Shown piece after piece: positions 46,734 to 57,200 of a stretch of 64,000 bases of DNA. Below the pieces are notes generated by a model that saw only the letters and a program-made list of their open reading frames with translations, was not told the DNA's origin and ran no database searches. Numbering within the stretch: the first letter of the stretch is position 1; each line of letters opens with the position of its first letter. This DNA comes from Takakia lepidozioides (taxonomy: Eukaryota; Streptophyta; Takakiopsida; Takakiales; Takakiaceae): positions 20,708,001 to 20,772,000 of the forward strand of contig CM060731.1 of the NCBI GenBank assembly GCA_030704615.1. The letters are read 5' to 3'. The position numbers and the translations under genes were made by a program.

Positions 46734-46919
46734 TTGCTAGAACTTCATCACTCTTCCGTTTATGCTAGTCACATGGGGATTACTCGTACCTTGAAACGTC
46801 TACAGGAGAATTACTGCTGGAAGGGAATGGTCAGAGATGTCACTGAATTCATTGCCAGTTGTGTTGAATGCCATGCTAAAACCCTGCTACCTAGAGCCCG
46901 TCATTCACTTGCTTTGTAA
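46734..46919 (+). mobile_element. Ty3/gypsy integrase zinc-finger fragment
   Basis: The frame reads LELHHSSVYASHMGITRTLK, then RLQENYCWKGMVRDVTEFIA and SCVECHAKTL. The H-x3-H ... C-x2-C spacing and the YCWKGM-type motif are those of the HHCC domain of LTR-retrotransposon integrases. It stops before the catalytic core. Neither reverse transcriptase nor long terminal repeats were found nearby. A relic. Confidence 0.8.
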
Positions 46920-47031
46920 TCCAGTCCGATGACTAAATCTTTGCCAGAGTGGATTTAGACCTTGTTGGGCCACTCCATCTTATGATCAAGGGACATTGCG
47001 ACTGTCAAGTTAAATAAGCACAGTGTGAAAC

Positions 47032-47183
47032 TAACTAGAATAAAGCTAGTTATTTGTATTTAACACTTGGATTTAGGTCAAGTGTTAAATCAGGTGTCAA
47101 GTTTAGTTTGACACCTGAACTGTCTTATCTTCACGAGAGCGTCAGTCGCGCAGCTCATCTCTCTCGAGTCGAGTCTGCGCGAC
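47032..47183. repeat. cluster of four perfect stem-loops
   Basis: Four inverted repeats follow each other: 7-bp stem TAACTAG (47,032-47,038 / 47,046-47,052); 12-bp stem ATTTAACACTTG (47,058-47,069 / 47,079-47,090); 10-bp stem CAGGTGTCAA (47,091-47,100 / 47,108-47,117); 9-bp stem GTCGCGCAG (47,145-47,153 / 47,175-47,183). All arms are perfectly complementary. Loops are 7, 9, 7 and 21 nt. No coding. Possibly a structured retroelement leader or end, since an integrase scrap lies just before it. Confidence 0.8.
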
Positions 47184-47461
47184 CGAGCTCCTGCATCGTT
47201 TAGGACTGAGTGTGCTTATGATGGGAGTATAGGTTGTTGTGGGGTGGAGTCCCCATAGCTTGGGGTGCCCCTGGCTCGACTTCTGTTTTAACGAGTGATA
47301 GCGATGGATTTCATGTTGTTTCTGGTGTGAACAGTGTGTCTCTTAGCTTGTTCTATCACTCAAGCGAGATGAGCTCTTACCTGTAAGTGCAAGGTAGGAG
47401 TTGAGGGTTAGCACTTGTATGATTACATGTGTGAGAGTAGTGCTTAGTTTAAGAAGCTTAA

Positions 47462-47485
47462 ATATATATATATATATATATATGC
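47462..47485. repeat. (AT)n microsatellite
   Basis: A run of about twelve AT units. Confidence 0.95.
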
Positions 47486-49787
47486 AGGTTTCGATCAGCG
47501 TTGGTTCTGGCATGAGGCCGCCGGGCAGGACGGAGCTACACTGCATGGAAGCAGCCTTCGTTTTGGTCAGTGAGGAGACATCATGGAGTAGCAACAATTG
47601 GCCGTTGGGAAACTGACCAAGTGCGAGACTTAAAGGGGTACCTGTGATTGAGCAGATGGGTAGAACTTCCGTGCTTGGAGATGGCCGGGCTGCTCGCCTT
47701 AGTTCGATGTGCACAGACCAGAAGCGGTCAGGAAAGGCAGCGGAAGAGCAGGTGGAGCTGGTGTAGTGGAGCCAGTTGAAGGAGGAGCTGTAAATCCGCC
47801 CCCTCCAGTAAATGCAGCGCCAGCAGGTAGAGCACGGCGCAGCGAGCTGGTTGAAGGTGAAGGCCCCGAGAGAGAAAGTCTAGCAGCAAAGCGATGGAGA
47901 ACGGGGAGCCCATTGCTGGCATATCATCAACACTGCAAAACCAGGAGTCTCACAAATCTTCATGCTACTTGTGATTGTGGCTGGGAAAGCTGCTTTCACC
48001 TGGTCGATTATCTGCATAAGCAACCAGCTTCCTGACAAAAAAGGTTGTTGGGGGCATTGTTGATTTCGGGGAGTGCCAGGTGCAAAGTCGTTTTTAAGTG
48101 CTTTAGGTTTGTACAAAGCCAAGTAGCTGTTGCTACCTTGCACCTTGGTTCCACCATTTTGAGGTGGAAACTGGTGGAAAGTCGAATGGTGGTTCACAAC
48201 CCAGCTTTCAACTCAGCACACTGCCCGAGTCCAAGTTTGTCACCATATATCTGACACTGCTCCTCCGTCCCGCCAATGGTTCTGATTGTTGAAAGATAAG
48301 TTCTTCCTTTAAGACCAAGTCCTCACAAGTCCTCCTGACTTGGTGCAGGATTGTGGCGATACAGGTCAAGGGAGCTCCAGCTCTACTTGTCTCATCATTG
48401 AACACTTCCAACTGATCACTTGCCTCTACTGTCATTTCGGCGTCAAGGGTACTTACTTCTGCACAGGTGCTGGTCCTGGGAGTCTTAGTGCGAGATACCA
48501 CATTCATTTAATTGGTGCAGGAATATGAGCTCTATCAGCTTCTGAACTCCAGACTTTCCTGATTATCCCTTTGTCTGGTGTATGGGATGAACCCGTCTGA
48601 AAACACCAACGATCAGCAAGGTGACCCGAACTGGACAACAGAGAACTGGGACAACCCAGGTGCAGTTGGTGGCCTTGACCAGACCTCAAGGCCGTACTCA
48701 TCCAACCGGTTAGAGTGGAAGATGGGAGCTGTGATGGTATTCATAGTATTCATGCAGCTGCCTTGGTGGGGACAGTGAATGCGAGACTGGCAGCTCAACT
48801 GGGCATTGGGATCGTAATTCAGTAGCAAGCTGATTGGAGTTAAAGAGGTTTGGTCATGCCAGTGTCCGAGCAGCCAGTGAATCTTGGGTCAGATTTTTGA
48901 AGGTATGTTGCATTGCAGTAGGCAGTGTTCCAGGGATTCTGAAACCCCAAGCGAGCAGCATGTGCAGAGCAGTGCACGGGTGAATTGAAGCCAACGCCCT
49001 ACCTTTAGAATTCTATTTGTGATCTGCCAGAGAAAGACAGCCAGCTTTGCATGATGTTTGATTGAGGGCAGCAGTGCATAGCGAGGCCAGTGATTTGAAT
49101 GCCGCTGAAATCTGTCACGGAAATGACCTGATTAGGTTTGGCTGAGCATGTAACCAAGTGTCGGGCAATGGAGGCAACGGCCCTTGCTGGAGGATGCATC
49201 TCCAAGATGTAGGGATGGTCTGGATGATGCTGGCATAACCTGCATTTCCTCTGGCTGCTCCTACAATCTGGTTTATGTGCCACTGGCACTATAGTGCTGA
49301 GCCCGATCAGATATTTCCGATCTGGTGCTTTCCGGGGTTGCATTGTAAGTGTTCCTGCTTTTGTTGGGAATATTGGTGCAAATGATTAAGGCTCAGCATA
49401 GCTACGGATCTCGACTGGAGGAGAGTCAGTCACTGGGAACTAGGGAACAAGAAACCAGGGAACAGGGAACCAAGACAAGTATTGAAAATAGAGTTTTCCT
49501 TGTATTTGTTTTGTCTTATATTTTTTATTTTAAAAAAAAAAATGTGTTATGTTTAAAGAGCCTGGTTGGTCATATCTTTGTCAAATGAGCTCCGTTTGAC
49601 TCAGTTCTTGAGAGGATAGCTGCAGAAAGGGGATATCTACCTATGTAGACCTGATTTTTGTTTTTGGGACTCTGCTAAAAATCTATGGAATTTTTAGAGT
49701 GTGAGTGTGCCATGAAAGATCCACAATTCTGTTTCTAGAACCTGTTCTGGTCTATATGAGAGACAAATATGTGGATGTTCTCCTTGT
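47486..49787. other. gene-free stretch
   Basis: The frame at 47,709-48,035 (+) is Gly/Ala/Pro/Arg-rich and low-complexity with no motif. A short GGGAAC-based repeat lies near 49,435-49,475. No splice-joinable conserved exons were recognised. Nothing else supported. Confidence 0.45.
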
Positions 49788-50561
49788 ATGGCTGGGGGAA
49801 ATGAGGACATAATTGAAGGGCAGGTCTCGTCTCTTAGCCTGTGCACACAAGGGGACATGATTTATGTTTCCCAAGGAACTCAGACTGATTTGAGTGGAGA
49901 ACAGTTGGATGAGTTGATTGCATACTGGGAATCGGACATTAGCAGTAGACAACAAACTGCTGTAGTTGGCATTGAGGGCCTCAATGTTGCTTTGGATAGT
50001 CAGAACTTTGTTGGAGCCAGCAGTTCTGTAGCTGTAGGTGAAATACCAAAGTGGGTGAAAGCTAGGCTTGGAACACAACCAAAGACAGCCCAAGGGACCA
50101 AGGTGTTCAGCCACAAGGCCATGGTGTACTGGAGCAGAGGAGCAGGAGCTGCACAAGTTTGTGCAATCAGACATGGTTGCAGCCGGATACGCTCTGCACA
50201 AGGCAACCACGAGCGGGGGTTCATTAGCAATGACAAGTTTGTTTTGCTTGAAGGAGATGCAGTCATTCGCAATGAGGACACCCACAATCGTCTCAAAGCT
50301 TTCGAGTTGAGAGACTATCAGACCCTACCTTTGTTTTCTTTAGTTTTCAGTGAGCGGGAGATAGGGGAGTATTGCTTTGTCTCTACCTGGCAGAAAGAGG
50401 AGGAGGGTTGGTTAGAGCGAGCTACTGTAGCTTGGGACAAGGTTAGTGGCAGGTTTCTGGACATAGATATACCTCCTACACCTTACCATCATGCAGAGCG
50501 AGGCACTTTGAGACCAATGGGAGTAAAAGGACGAGACCAATCCCTAGATCCTTCTGGGTAG
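49788..50561 (+). CDS. orphan open reading frame of 257 codons
   Basis: The frame starts MAGGNEDIIEGQ at an ATG and ends LDPSG. It is long for chance in this gene-poor stretch and has an ordinary, non-repetitive composition. The first 65 residues are acidic (LSGEQLDELIAYWESDI); a middle part is basic; the last third is Trp/Glu-rich (FVSTWQKEEEGWLERATVAW). I recognise no domain, signal peptide or membrane segment. Its last 70 bases overlap, on the other strand, a LINE fragment, so it may belong to a mobile element, for example as a leader ORF. It may equally be a chance frame or one exon of an unrecognised gene. Confidence 0.3.
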   Translation: MAGGNEDIIEGQVSSLSLCTQGDMIYVSQGTQTDLSGEQLDELIAYWESDISSRQQTAVVGIEGLNVALDSQNFVGASSSVAVGEIPKWVKARLGTQPKTAQGTKVFSHKAMVYWSRGAGAAQVCAIRHGCSRIRSAQGNHERGFISNDKFVLLEGDAVIRNEDTHNRLKAFELRDYQTLPLFSLVFSEREIGEYCFVSTWQKEEEGWLERATVAWDKVSGRFLDIDIPPTPYHHAERGTLRPMGVKGRDQSLDPSG

Positions 50562-51110
50562 ATCCTCGATAGATTACAAGTGACCAGGCAGTGTTCTATG
50601 GTTTCTGGAGCTGTTTGGCAGATTGTGCAAGTAGGTGTGTCCTCATGCATTGCTTGTCTTACTGGCATAATTCTGTAAGCCAACTTCCACAAAAAAGCTG
50701 ACACTTTAGCTGCATGATCTTTTCTCCAGATCTCTTTCTAGATTGAATCCCAGTTGCCCTGAGTAAAAAGAGAGCCCCATTTCATAGACCATTTCCTCAA
50801 GAATGAGCAGGCTGGTTTCAGAATGGTGTACCCCAGCTTAACTGAATAAGCAAAGAAAGGGCAGTGAGCTGTGTCCATCCAGCTCCACTCCCCTGGGTCA
50901 AACTATAGATCCTGCAATGGGGCAGATAGGAACCAAGACAAATCCACATGATAAGCCCATTGCATAGCCTATCCCTCCGGTGGCAGTGGATTTCTGGTGT
51001 TTGGCCATGTTATCCATTGCAGGAAGGGCCCTGGTGGTCAATAAGGGGCTAGAGGGCTCAATCTGGGTCTTGACCAAAACATATATGAGTGACCCGCTCA
51101 CTAATCAGGT
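50489..51110 (-). mobile_element. L1-type LINE C-terminal fragment
   Basis: On - the order is FDPGEWSWMDTAHCPFFAYS, VKLGYTILKPAC, KVSAFLWKLAYRIMPVRQAM and CTICQTAPETIEHCLVTC. The last part is the zinc-binding domain that follows plant LINE reverse transcriptases. It aligns motif by motif with 36,280-36,600 of the larger LINE (TFDPVEWSWTF, AKISAFLWQVANRVF), so it is the same family. An in-frame stop interrupts it near 50,740. No reverse transcriptase remains. Confidence 0.8.
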
Positions 51111-51525
51111 CCCTTAATTACAATGAGAGGAAACATAAACCTCTGTGACTGACGTCCAATCTAAACCCCCCCATGAGACTCAGCCCAAGGAATTGGGATT
51201 GAGACAACAGTGCTCAATATTACAGATTTGAACCATGTATCATTTGTGGCTCTTCAACTAGGCCACTACAAAACAAATTAGTTACTGAAGATTATAGGTA
51301 AATTAGTTTACTTTTCCCACTTCTTTTATCTACCTCCGTCCCTACTATAAAATGATCTCCTATCTTTTTTTCCCTAGGCTTTTTCCCTCATAAATAGCTA
51401 ACTGCAAATAGTATTTATTAAAATTTTAACCAAAAAACTGCGCACATGCTTTAGTACAATTCAATTAACTTAGCAATGGAGGTTGTTTTTCAAAAACTAA
51501 CAGTAGTTCTCTACAGAGTCAGATC

Positions 51526-51600
51526 TTTTTTTTTTTTTTTTTTTTTTTTTTGAGGAACAGGGACGGACCCCTGAGAACTTTATTAAATGATTATTTAAGG
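51526..51600 (-). mobile_element. poly(A)-tailed 3' end of an L1-type LINE
   Basis: A T run of 26 bases (51,526-51,551) is followed by GAGGAACAGGGACGG and a TTTATTAAATGATTATTTAA block. This is the reverse complement of the end of the LINE at 37.4 kb (TTATGAATAAAATTAATCAG before its tail). Only the 3' end is recognisable. Confidence 0.55.
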
Positions 51601-51789
51601 GAGATCTTTTACAATGTGGATATTTTCAACAAAATATAAGTGATGTGTTAATGGATTATACCATAATACTGGACTCCAAACCACCTACAAATGTAATATT
51701 CTATTTTAGACACCTAAAGTTTGTGTCTTGTCAGAATTGTTAACCATATTTTTATTGGCTCAAAAAAAGAGAAATAAAAGTATGACACC

Positions 51790-51945
51790 TCCCCAAGGAA
51801 GAGTAGATTATGGTGTCTCTTGCCCTGAAGGGCTACTGGGAAGGTGGACACCAACTGGTGTATTGAACTCACAACCACTTCCGAGGTGGTATTTGCGCAT
51901 TGCCACTCGCCTACAACTTGGTCGTCTATCCGCTTCAACGGTCTC
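51790..51945 (-). mobile_element. candidate tRNA-like SINE head
   Basis: On -, TTGTAGGCGAGTGGCAATGC (A-box-like) is followed by GTTGTGAGTTCAATAC (B-box-like). GACCAA before and TTGGTG after could pair like an acceptor stem. It is too mismatched for a working tRNA. Tail and target duplication not resolved. Confidence 0.35.
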
Positions 51946-51949
51946 TGGA

Positions 51950-52681
51950 TGGGTGTAGATTTTCAAATCACCAAACTGAAATAGGTGGCATGTTAGGGTT
52001 TGGCAGCACATAGTTGAATTGTGGTGTATGGTCCCCACCATTGGATTCAACGAACCTAGACAGGTTTCGCACTCCACAACTGCCAACAACACTATAATAT
52101 AATTGTATACTCTCCACGTTCCCAATAATGAAATGGGTCCCATCATTGAGAGATAGCCATAGTTAGTTTTGGAATCAAGGGGATGTTTGGTCCACCATTT
52201 CTCAAAATTCTCAACGAGAAATGTTGACTCACCCAAATAAACATAAATTATGCCAATCACTTCATCCTGAAGGACTGCAGCCAAGTTCCTGTTGGAAGGC
52301 TACTAGGCATCTTCTTACGACCGTTAAGAAACCAGGGATGAGTTTGTATGGTTCATCCATATGGACGGATGGCGGTAGGAAGATATAGCTAGGCACGTAC
52401 TTTTGCAATCCAAGGGATACTAGAGATGCCCTTGTTGAAGTACTTGGCTCTAGAAACACCTTCAATTTGGGAATGAGTGATTTTTGTTGTGAGATCACAA
52501 GGATCTGGATCGAGCATGGAGGTCCTAGCTGACTTGTAATCCTTCTGTTGGCTGAAAAGACCTCCCTTACCTCTCGTCTCTTTGCTAGTATGACCTGCTG
52601 CAGGGATGACAAGTGTAGGCTTGGTTCCACAGGGATCACTAACATGCTGGTTTGTTGTCCGTGAGACCAGTTAACCTTCAT
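51950..52681 (-). pseudogene. unrecognised decayed coding-like region
   Basis: Two open frames on - (52,681-52,262 and 52,284-51,808) abut through a one-frame shift: the first ends in QQELGCSPSG while the shifted frame continues LAAVLQDEVIGIIYVYLGES. Read across the shift it would give roughly 250 residues with a hydrophobic stretch near IIVLLAVVEC. I recognise no family. Chance open frames are a real alternative. Confidence 0.2.
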
Positions 52682-54230
52682 TTGTTGCAGGAAATGCTAC
52701 TAAGAGAAGGGACTGAGGCTTTGAGCTCTCTCAAATCTCAAACCTGTTTGTATGTGTTGGTTTTGTACACGTACACTTGTTGTTTTGCTTTGAAGGATCT
52801 ATGAGTTTGTACCTACACGGAAAGGAGTCACCCTTAAGGAGACACTAGTTAGTGCACTTCCTACTTCTATTGTTCCTCCCTTGGATATGAAAGTGTGGAG
52901 GAAAATCTGTTTGTGAGAAGGGCCTAGCTAGTGGTGCTTGATTGCCAGTAAGAACACCCAAAAACTGGTTTTCTAGTATGGACTATAGACATGGAAAGGG
53001 ATGTATGGGGGGTAGTTTGATGGTGACTACATTAGGCTGTCTGATGTCACTAAAAAGAGGTAAACAACACAACACAACCTTGTCTAGCTTTGGCACACAC
53101 ATACATGCAGGCAGAGGACAGCAACATCCAGCAAGCTCTTCTAAGTTCCTTAAAAGTGTCTCATATTTGCTCCTTGCTCTACTTCTGTGCTTGGGCATTC
53201 CATGGATGTGAGACATTTCATTCCTCTTGCCTCTCTCTCTCTCTCCACCACATACCTGCTTTGATACATGGATATCTATATAAAACAGATATACATGCAT
53301 AGAAATATCCATCTGAAGCCTATATCTAGCTCCTTTGTCAGACTCCTGAAGGTAAGATAAAGGAACAACATCGATCAGCACAGAGGATTCCTTTCAATCA
53401 CATATAGAAGGTGTGGAGACAAAAATTGCGAGGGCAAAGAATGGAGCGAGATTAATAAAATAATCATAAACATGGGTGGGTTTTGGACCCCTATACAAAG
53501 ACTTGAAAGGCAGAGCCACCCTACAGGCCATGGACCAAAGCTCTCCGTCCTTCAAATCTCTGCCAGAGGCTTCCAACTACAGAAGTTCCATTCTGGTCAT
53601 ATCGGCAAATTCTTGTGTCATGTCTGACAAAAATACAGAATGATAAATTACCTGCACTAATGGGGTCAAAGGATATACAACATAAACAGGAAAAAATGGG
53701 GACCCATCTACAGTCAATGTGCCTGCCTTACTTTTAAGGTTGGGCAGTCAGATTAGCTCTAAAGCAATGTAAAGCTACTCCAACCAGTCTGAGTAGTAAG
53801 AATGGGTAAGGTGAGGAAGGAGTAGGGGTCATTCATCAGCTTGCCATATCTTGGGCTTCCCCAGTGCCAGAAATACCCAGTGCCTTCTCTGGTAACTGGA
53901 AACTGCCCCACAAACTGACAGAATGTACTGAACTTGCAAGGATTTGATCGTCATCCTTGCCCTACCTGTGTGTGTCTATCATATCTATTTTTCCACAATA
54001 GTCACAGCTACTGTGCCCTAGGAGAAATGATTCATGGTACAGGAAGTAGATTGCCAGAGCAATCTACGGGATGAAAGGGCACCACCAAACTAATAAACTA
54101 AAAAAATGAAAGCCAGAATTACACTTTACAGCCTATCCCAAGGCGGTTGGCAGGACCATAGATCCCATGAATGATATCCAGTCAACTACCAGTCAAGAAA
54201 GTATGTGCTGTGGTGAAGTTGACGCCATCA
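52682..54230. other. region downstream of the telomere-factor gene
   Basis: The right part should be the 3' UTR of the telomere-repeat-binding gene on -. I could not fix a poly(A) signal. Short frames at 52,942-53,381 and 53,394-53,576 show no motif. A short CT run lies near 53,233-53,247. Confidence 0.45.
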
Positions 54231-57200
54231 CTAGAAGTCCAACTCTGCTTGCTGCTTGGCCGCTTGGGCTGTCCAGTAGGCATGTGCCTTTGTCACCCTC
54301 TCCAGCAGCTCCTGGGGGACTGGCTCTCCCCTGCGCTGATGCGGAGCAATTCGGGCGGTGTGTACCAGCGTCTTCCATTTGTCCTGTACCATTGGATATG
54401 TCCATTAAATTTTACCTCAATTGCACAAAAGCTGCATATCTGGACATCCAGTTTTCCAGTTTTGATCACAGGTCACTGTGGTGTGCCTGGAACTGCTCAA
54501 GGAGGCTTTGGGACTCAAAAAGGAAAAAAGAGGAGAGAAAGAGTGTGCCTCCAGTAGTATTCAACAGGACGATACAGCAGGATGCCCAACCCATTGCCAC
54601 CCAGAGAGTTTAATACATGTAGGTCCATAAGTTCATTAAGCCCAACTTCACTGCAATAGGGAGCATCCTATGCAGGGAAAACCTCATACCCTACCAGACC
54701 TGGAATTGATGGTGACTGGTTCAACTGTTCACATGGGAATTCCATTAAGGTCTGAACAACTGCAGACATTGTACATCTTTCACAAGCAGCCAAGGGAGAA
54801 AATGTGGCTGAAAGGGCACCTTCAGATCAACATAGGTTCGATGCTTGGCCTGATCGAAGGCCCGCAACTTGACATCGCGCCACCTGAACTCATGCCAGTA
54901 GGGGTGTTAGCAGTTGATGCAAGCTGATAAAACACCACAGAAAACCCTCCATAGCACTGGAGGAAGGGAGGGTTTGACCTGTGAGGAAACATGCAAGGCC
55001 TAGTGTGAGTGGAGAGGCAAGAGCAAGGAGGCAAGAAACATAATTTGAGAGGGAGGGGCATACAGACACATTCGTGACTAGTCAGTTTCTCTCTCAAAAA
55101 CCATAAATGAAGACAGTTGTGCATTTATGAGTCTACTGTCTTCTACTGTTGAATGTCAGGGGCAGTACACAACACTTTGCGGGTTGAGTTCTTAGAATTA
55201 ATGCCCTGCATATTTGTATTCCTTGGCTATAGCACTTTGTGGAACCATAGGGGTTGAAATTCAGCCAAAACAAACTTTCCATGACTGTGTAGATACAACA
55301 TACAATACCTGCCAGTACCCAGCTTCTCCACCGCGTGGACAAGGGCCTCCACCTCAGCAACACTGAAAGGGCGGCGTACACGGCGCTTGCCGATATCAAG
55401 AGTGCGTGACTTCTGCCGCAGGGGCACAAGTGCCATGCCAGTCAAGTTTTCACCAGTACCCACACTTGGGCGCACAATGATAGCCCCAGACCCACCCACC
55501 AGGGAGTTGTGCCCAACATTGTGGGGCGGGGTGGGAGGAGGGTCCAGCTCATTCTTGGGACGGCGACTGGCATCTGCCTGTGCCCGGATTGCCGCCAAGG
55601 CCCCTGCAGCAGCTACCCGTGTTGAGTGAGGAGAGATGGACAGCCGTTCGTTGAGGTGTGGTTTGGTCTTCATACCATTGCACCCCTTCAACAGGTCGTC
55701 AGGTGTATCAGAAAATGTAATGCCTGAACGCTTCCCCTCAACATAACCCTGTTGGTCCCCAGCGATAGGTGATCCATACACCACATCAGTGTCAATTGCA
55801 GTCCCATTGCCTGTGTTGGACCATCCCTTTCCAGAACACCTCCCTCCTCCCTCACCACCAGATACTCCTGAGACCCCAAAGACTGGATACCTGGAAGCAC
55901 ATGGACAAGGAAGAGTCAACGAAGCTAATTCCAGAATGTAATCACCGAGTAATATTCACCTCTACATTAGTCGAGTATACATCTAAAGGGCATGTGTCAG
56001 CAGACTTGAGAAAGCAGCCGAGATATGAATGGCCCACCTTCATTCGTTCATGACTCTATTTTCCTCTCTTTCGGGTCCTAGAGTCTGTTTTCTCTAGTTC
56101 TTTGCCCTAATGCTGTACCGTGGAATTGGTAACTTATGCCAAATCTAGGGCTTCAGGTGTAGTTTTTGGGGTGATTCCCAGGATGGACGATGTGTCCTTT
56201 AGAACTAAATGCTCCAGCTTAGGCTTGGATTATACGGCTAATGGTTCCATCTCGAGACTTGATAACAGACTTACTTTGAAGGTTGCAATGCCCAAAATTG
56301 CTAGAAATAGGGTCTCACATCAATTCAATCTCAAAGAAGTTCGTCCCTTGACTGGCTGGAGAGCGGTCTTAGACATTAATGATTCAATGAGGCGCTCTAG
56401 GAAGGGCAGGGACTTCAACTTGAAAGTTTCTAACCGGTTTGATGCACTGAGGTTGATTCCAGGCAGTCAGACAGACAAGCTGAGCCTGATTTGGTACTCT
56501 GCACGGTTTAACAATCCTTAAAGTTTACTCAAGACGAGCAAAATCTACACACGGGGTAATTTTTCCCATTACCCCTTTGCAGAACGCTTGGCCGTCCAGG
56601 AGCAACCATAGGCTACCTAGAATGACAAACAATTCATATGCAAAGGGCTGGCTTACGGCTGGGCACTTCCAATTTCTCAGGGCAGACTAACCACAGGAAC
56701 AATTTGAAGTGGACAAGTTCTTCGGGCAAATGAAGGTCATATCTGCGCTGGGCAAGAGACATGGGAAACTTCAGACAACTGGTTGGAGATGCCAATGGTT
56801 ATATAAGTGGATCAGTAAGATGTGCGCTCTTAGGGCGGCCTCTGCCAAACGTGGTAAGAAAGGGGTTGGCTTCTTTGTCTGTGATTTCTTGTGTGACAAT
56901 TGTGAAATTATCAACAAGGGATTACGATTAGAGCACAGTATCTGGCTAAAACTGAAATTGAAGGGGCGGCGTGATTACGAAGGACCTCTTTGTGGGTTGT
57001 GTTTACATGCCCACAGAGGGGACCCTTAGTGCTGACGCAGCACGAAGACGTAAAGCTGGACTGTGCTAAGTTCCTCTCCAAAGGTCAGGTGGTCTTATTG
57101 GGTGACTTCAATGCCCGGGTGGGCAAAGGTCTTCATCAGGATGATACCATTGGGCCTTTTGGGGAGGACGAGATGATTCTTATGGTGAGACCAGTGGAGA

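Noticed and set aside
46734-46919. An intact Ty3/gypsy element
   Set aside because: Only the integrase zinc-finger part is present; no reverse transcriptase, integrase core or long terminal repeats were seen.
47709-48035. Gly/Ala/Pro-rich 108-codon frame
   Set aside because: Low complexity, no recognisable family, no supporting exons.
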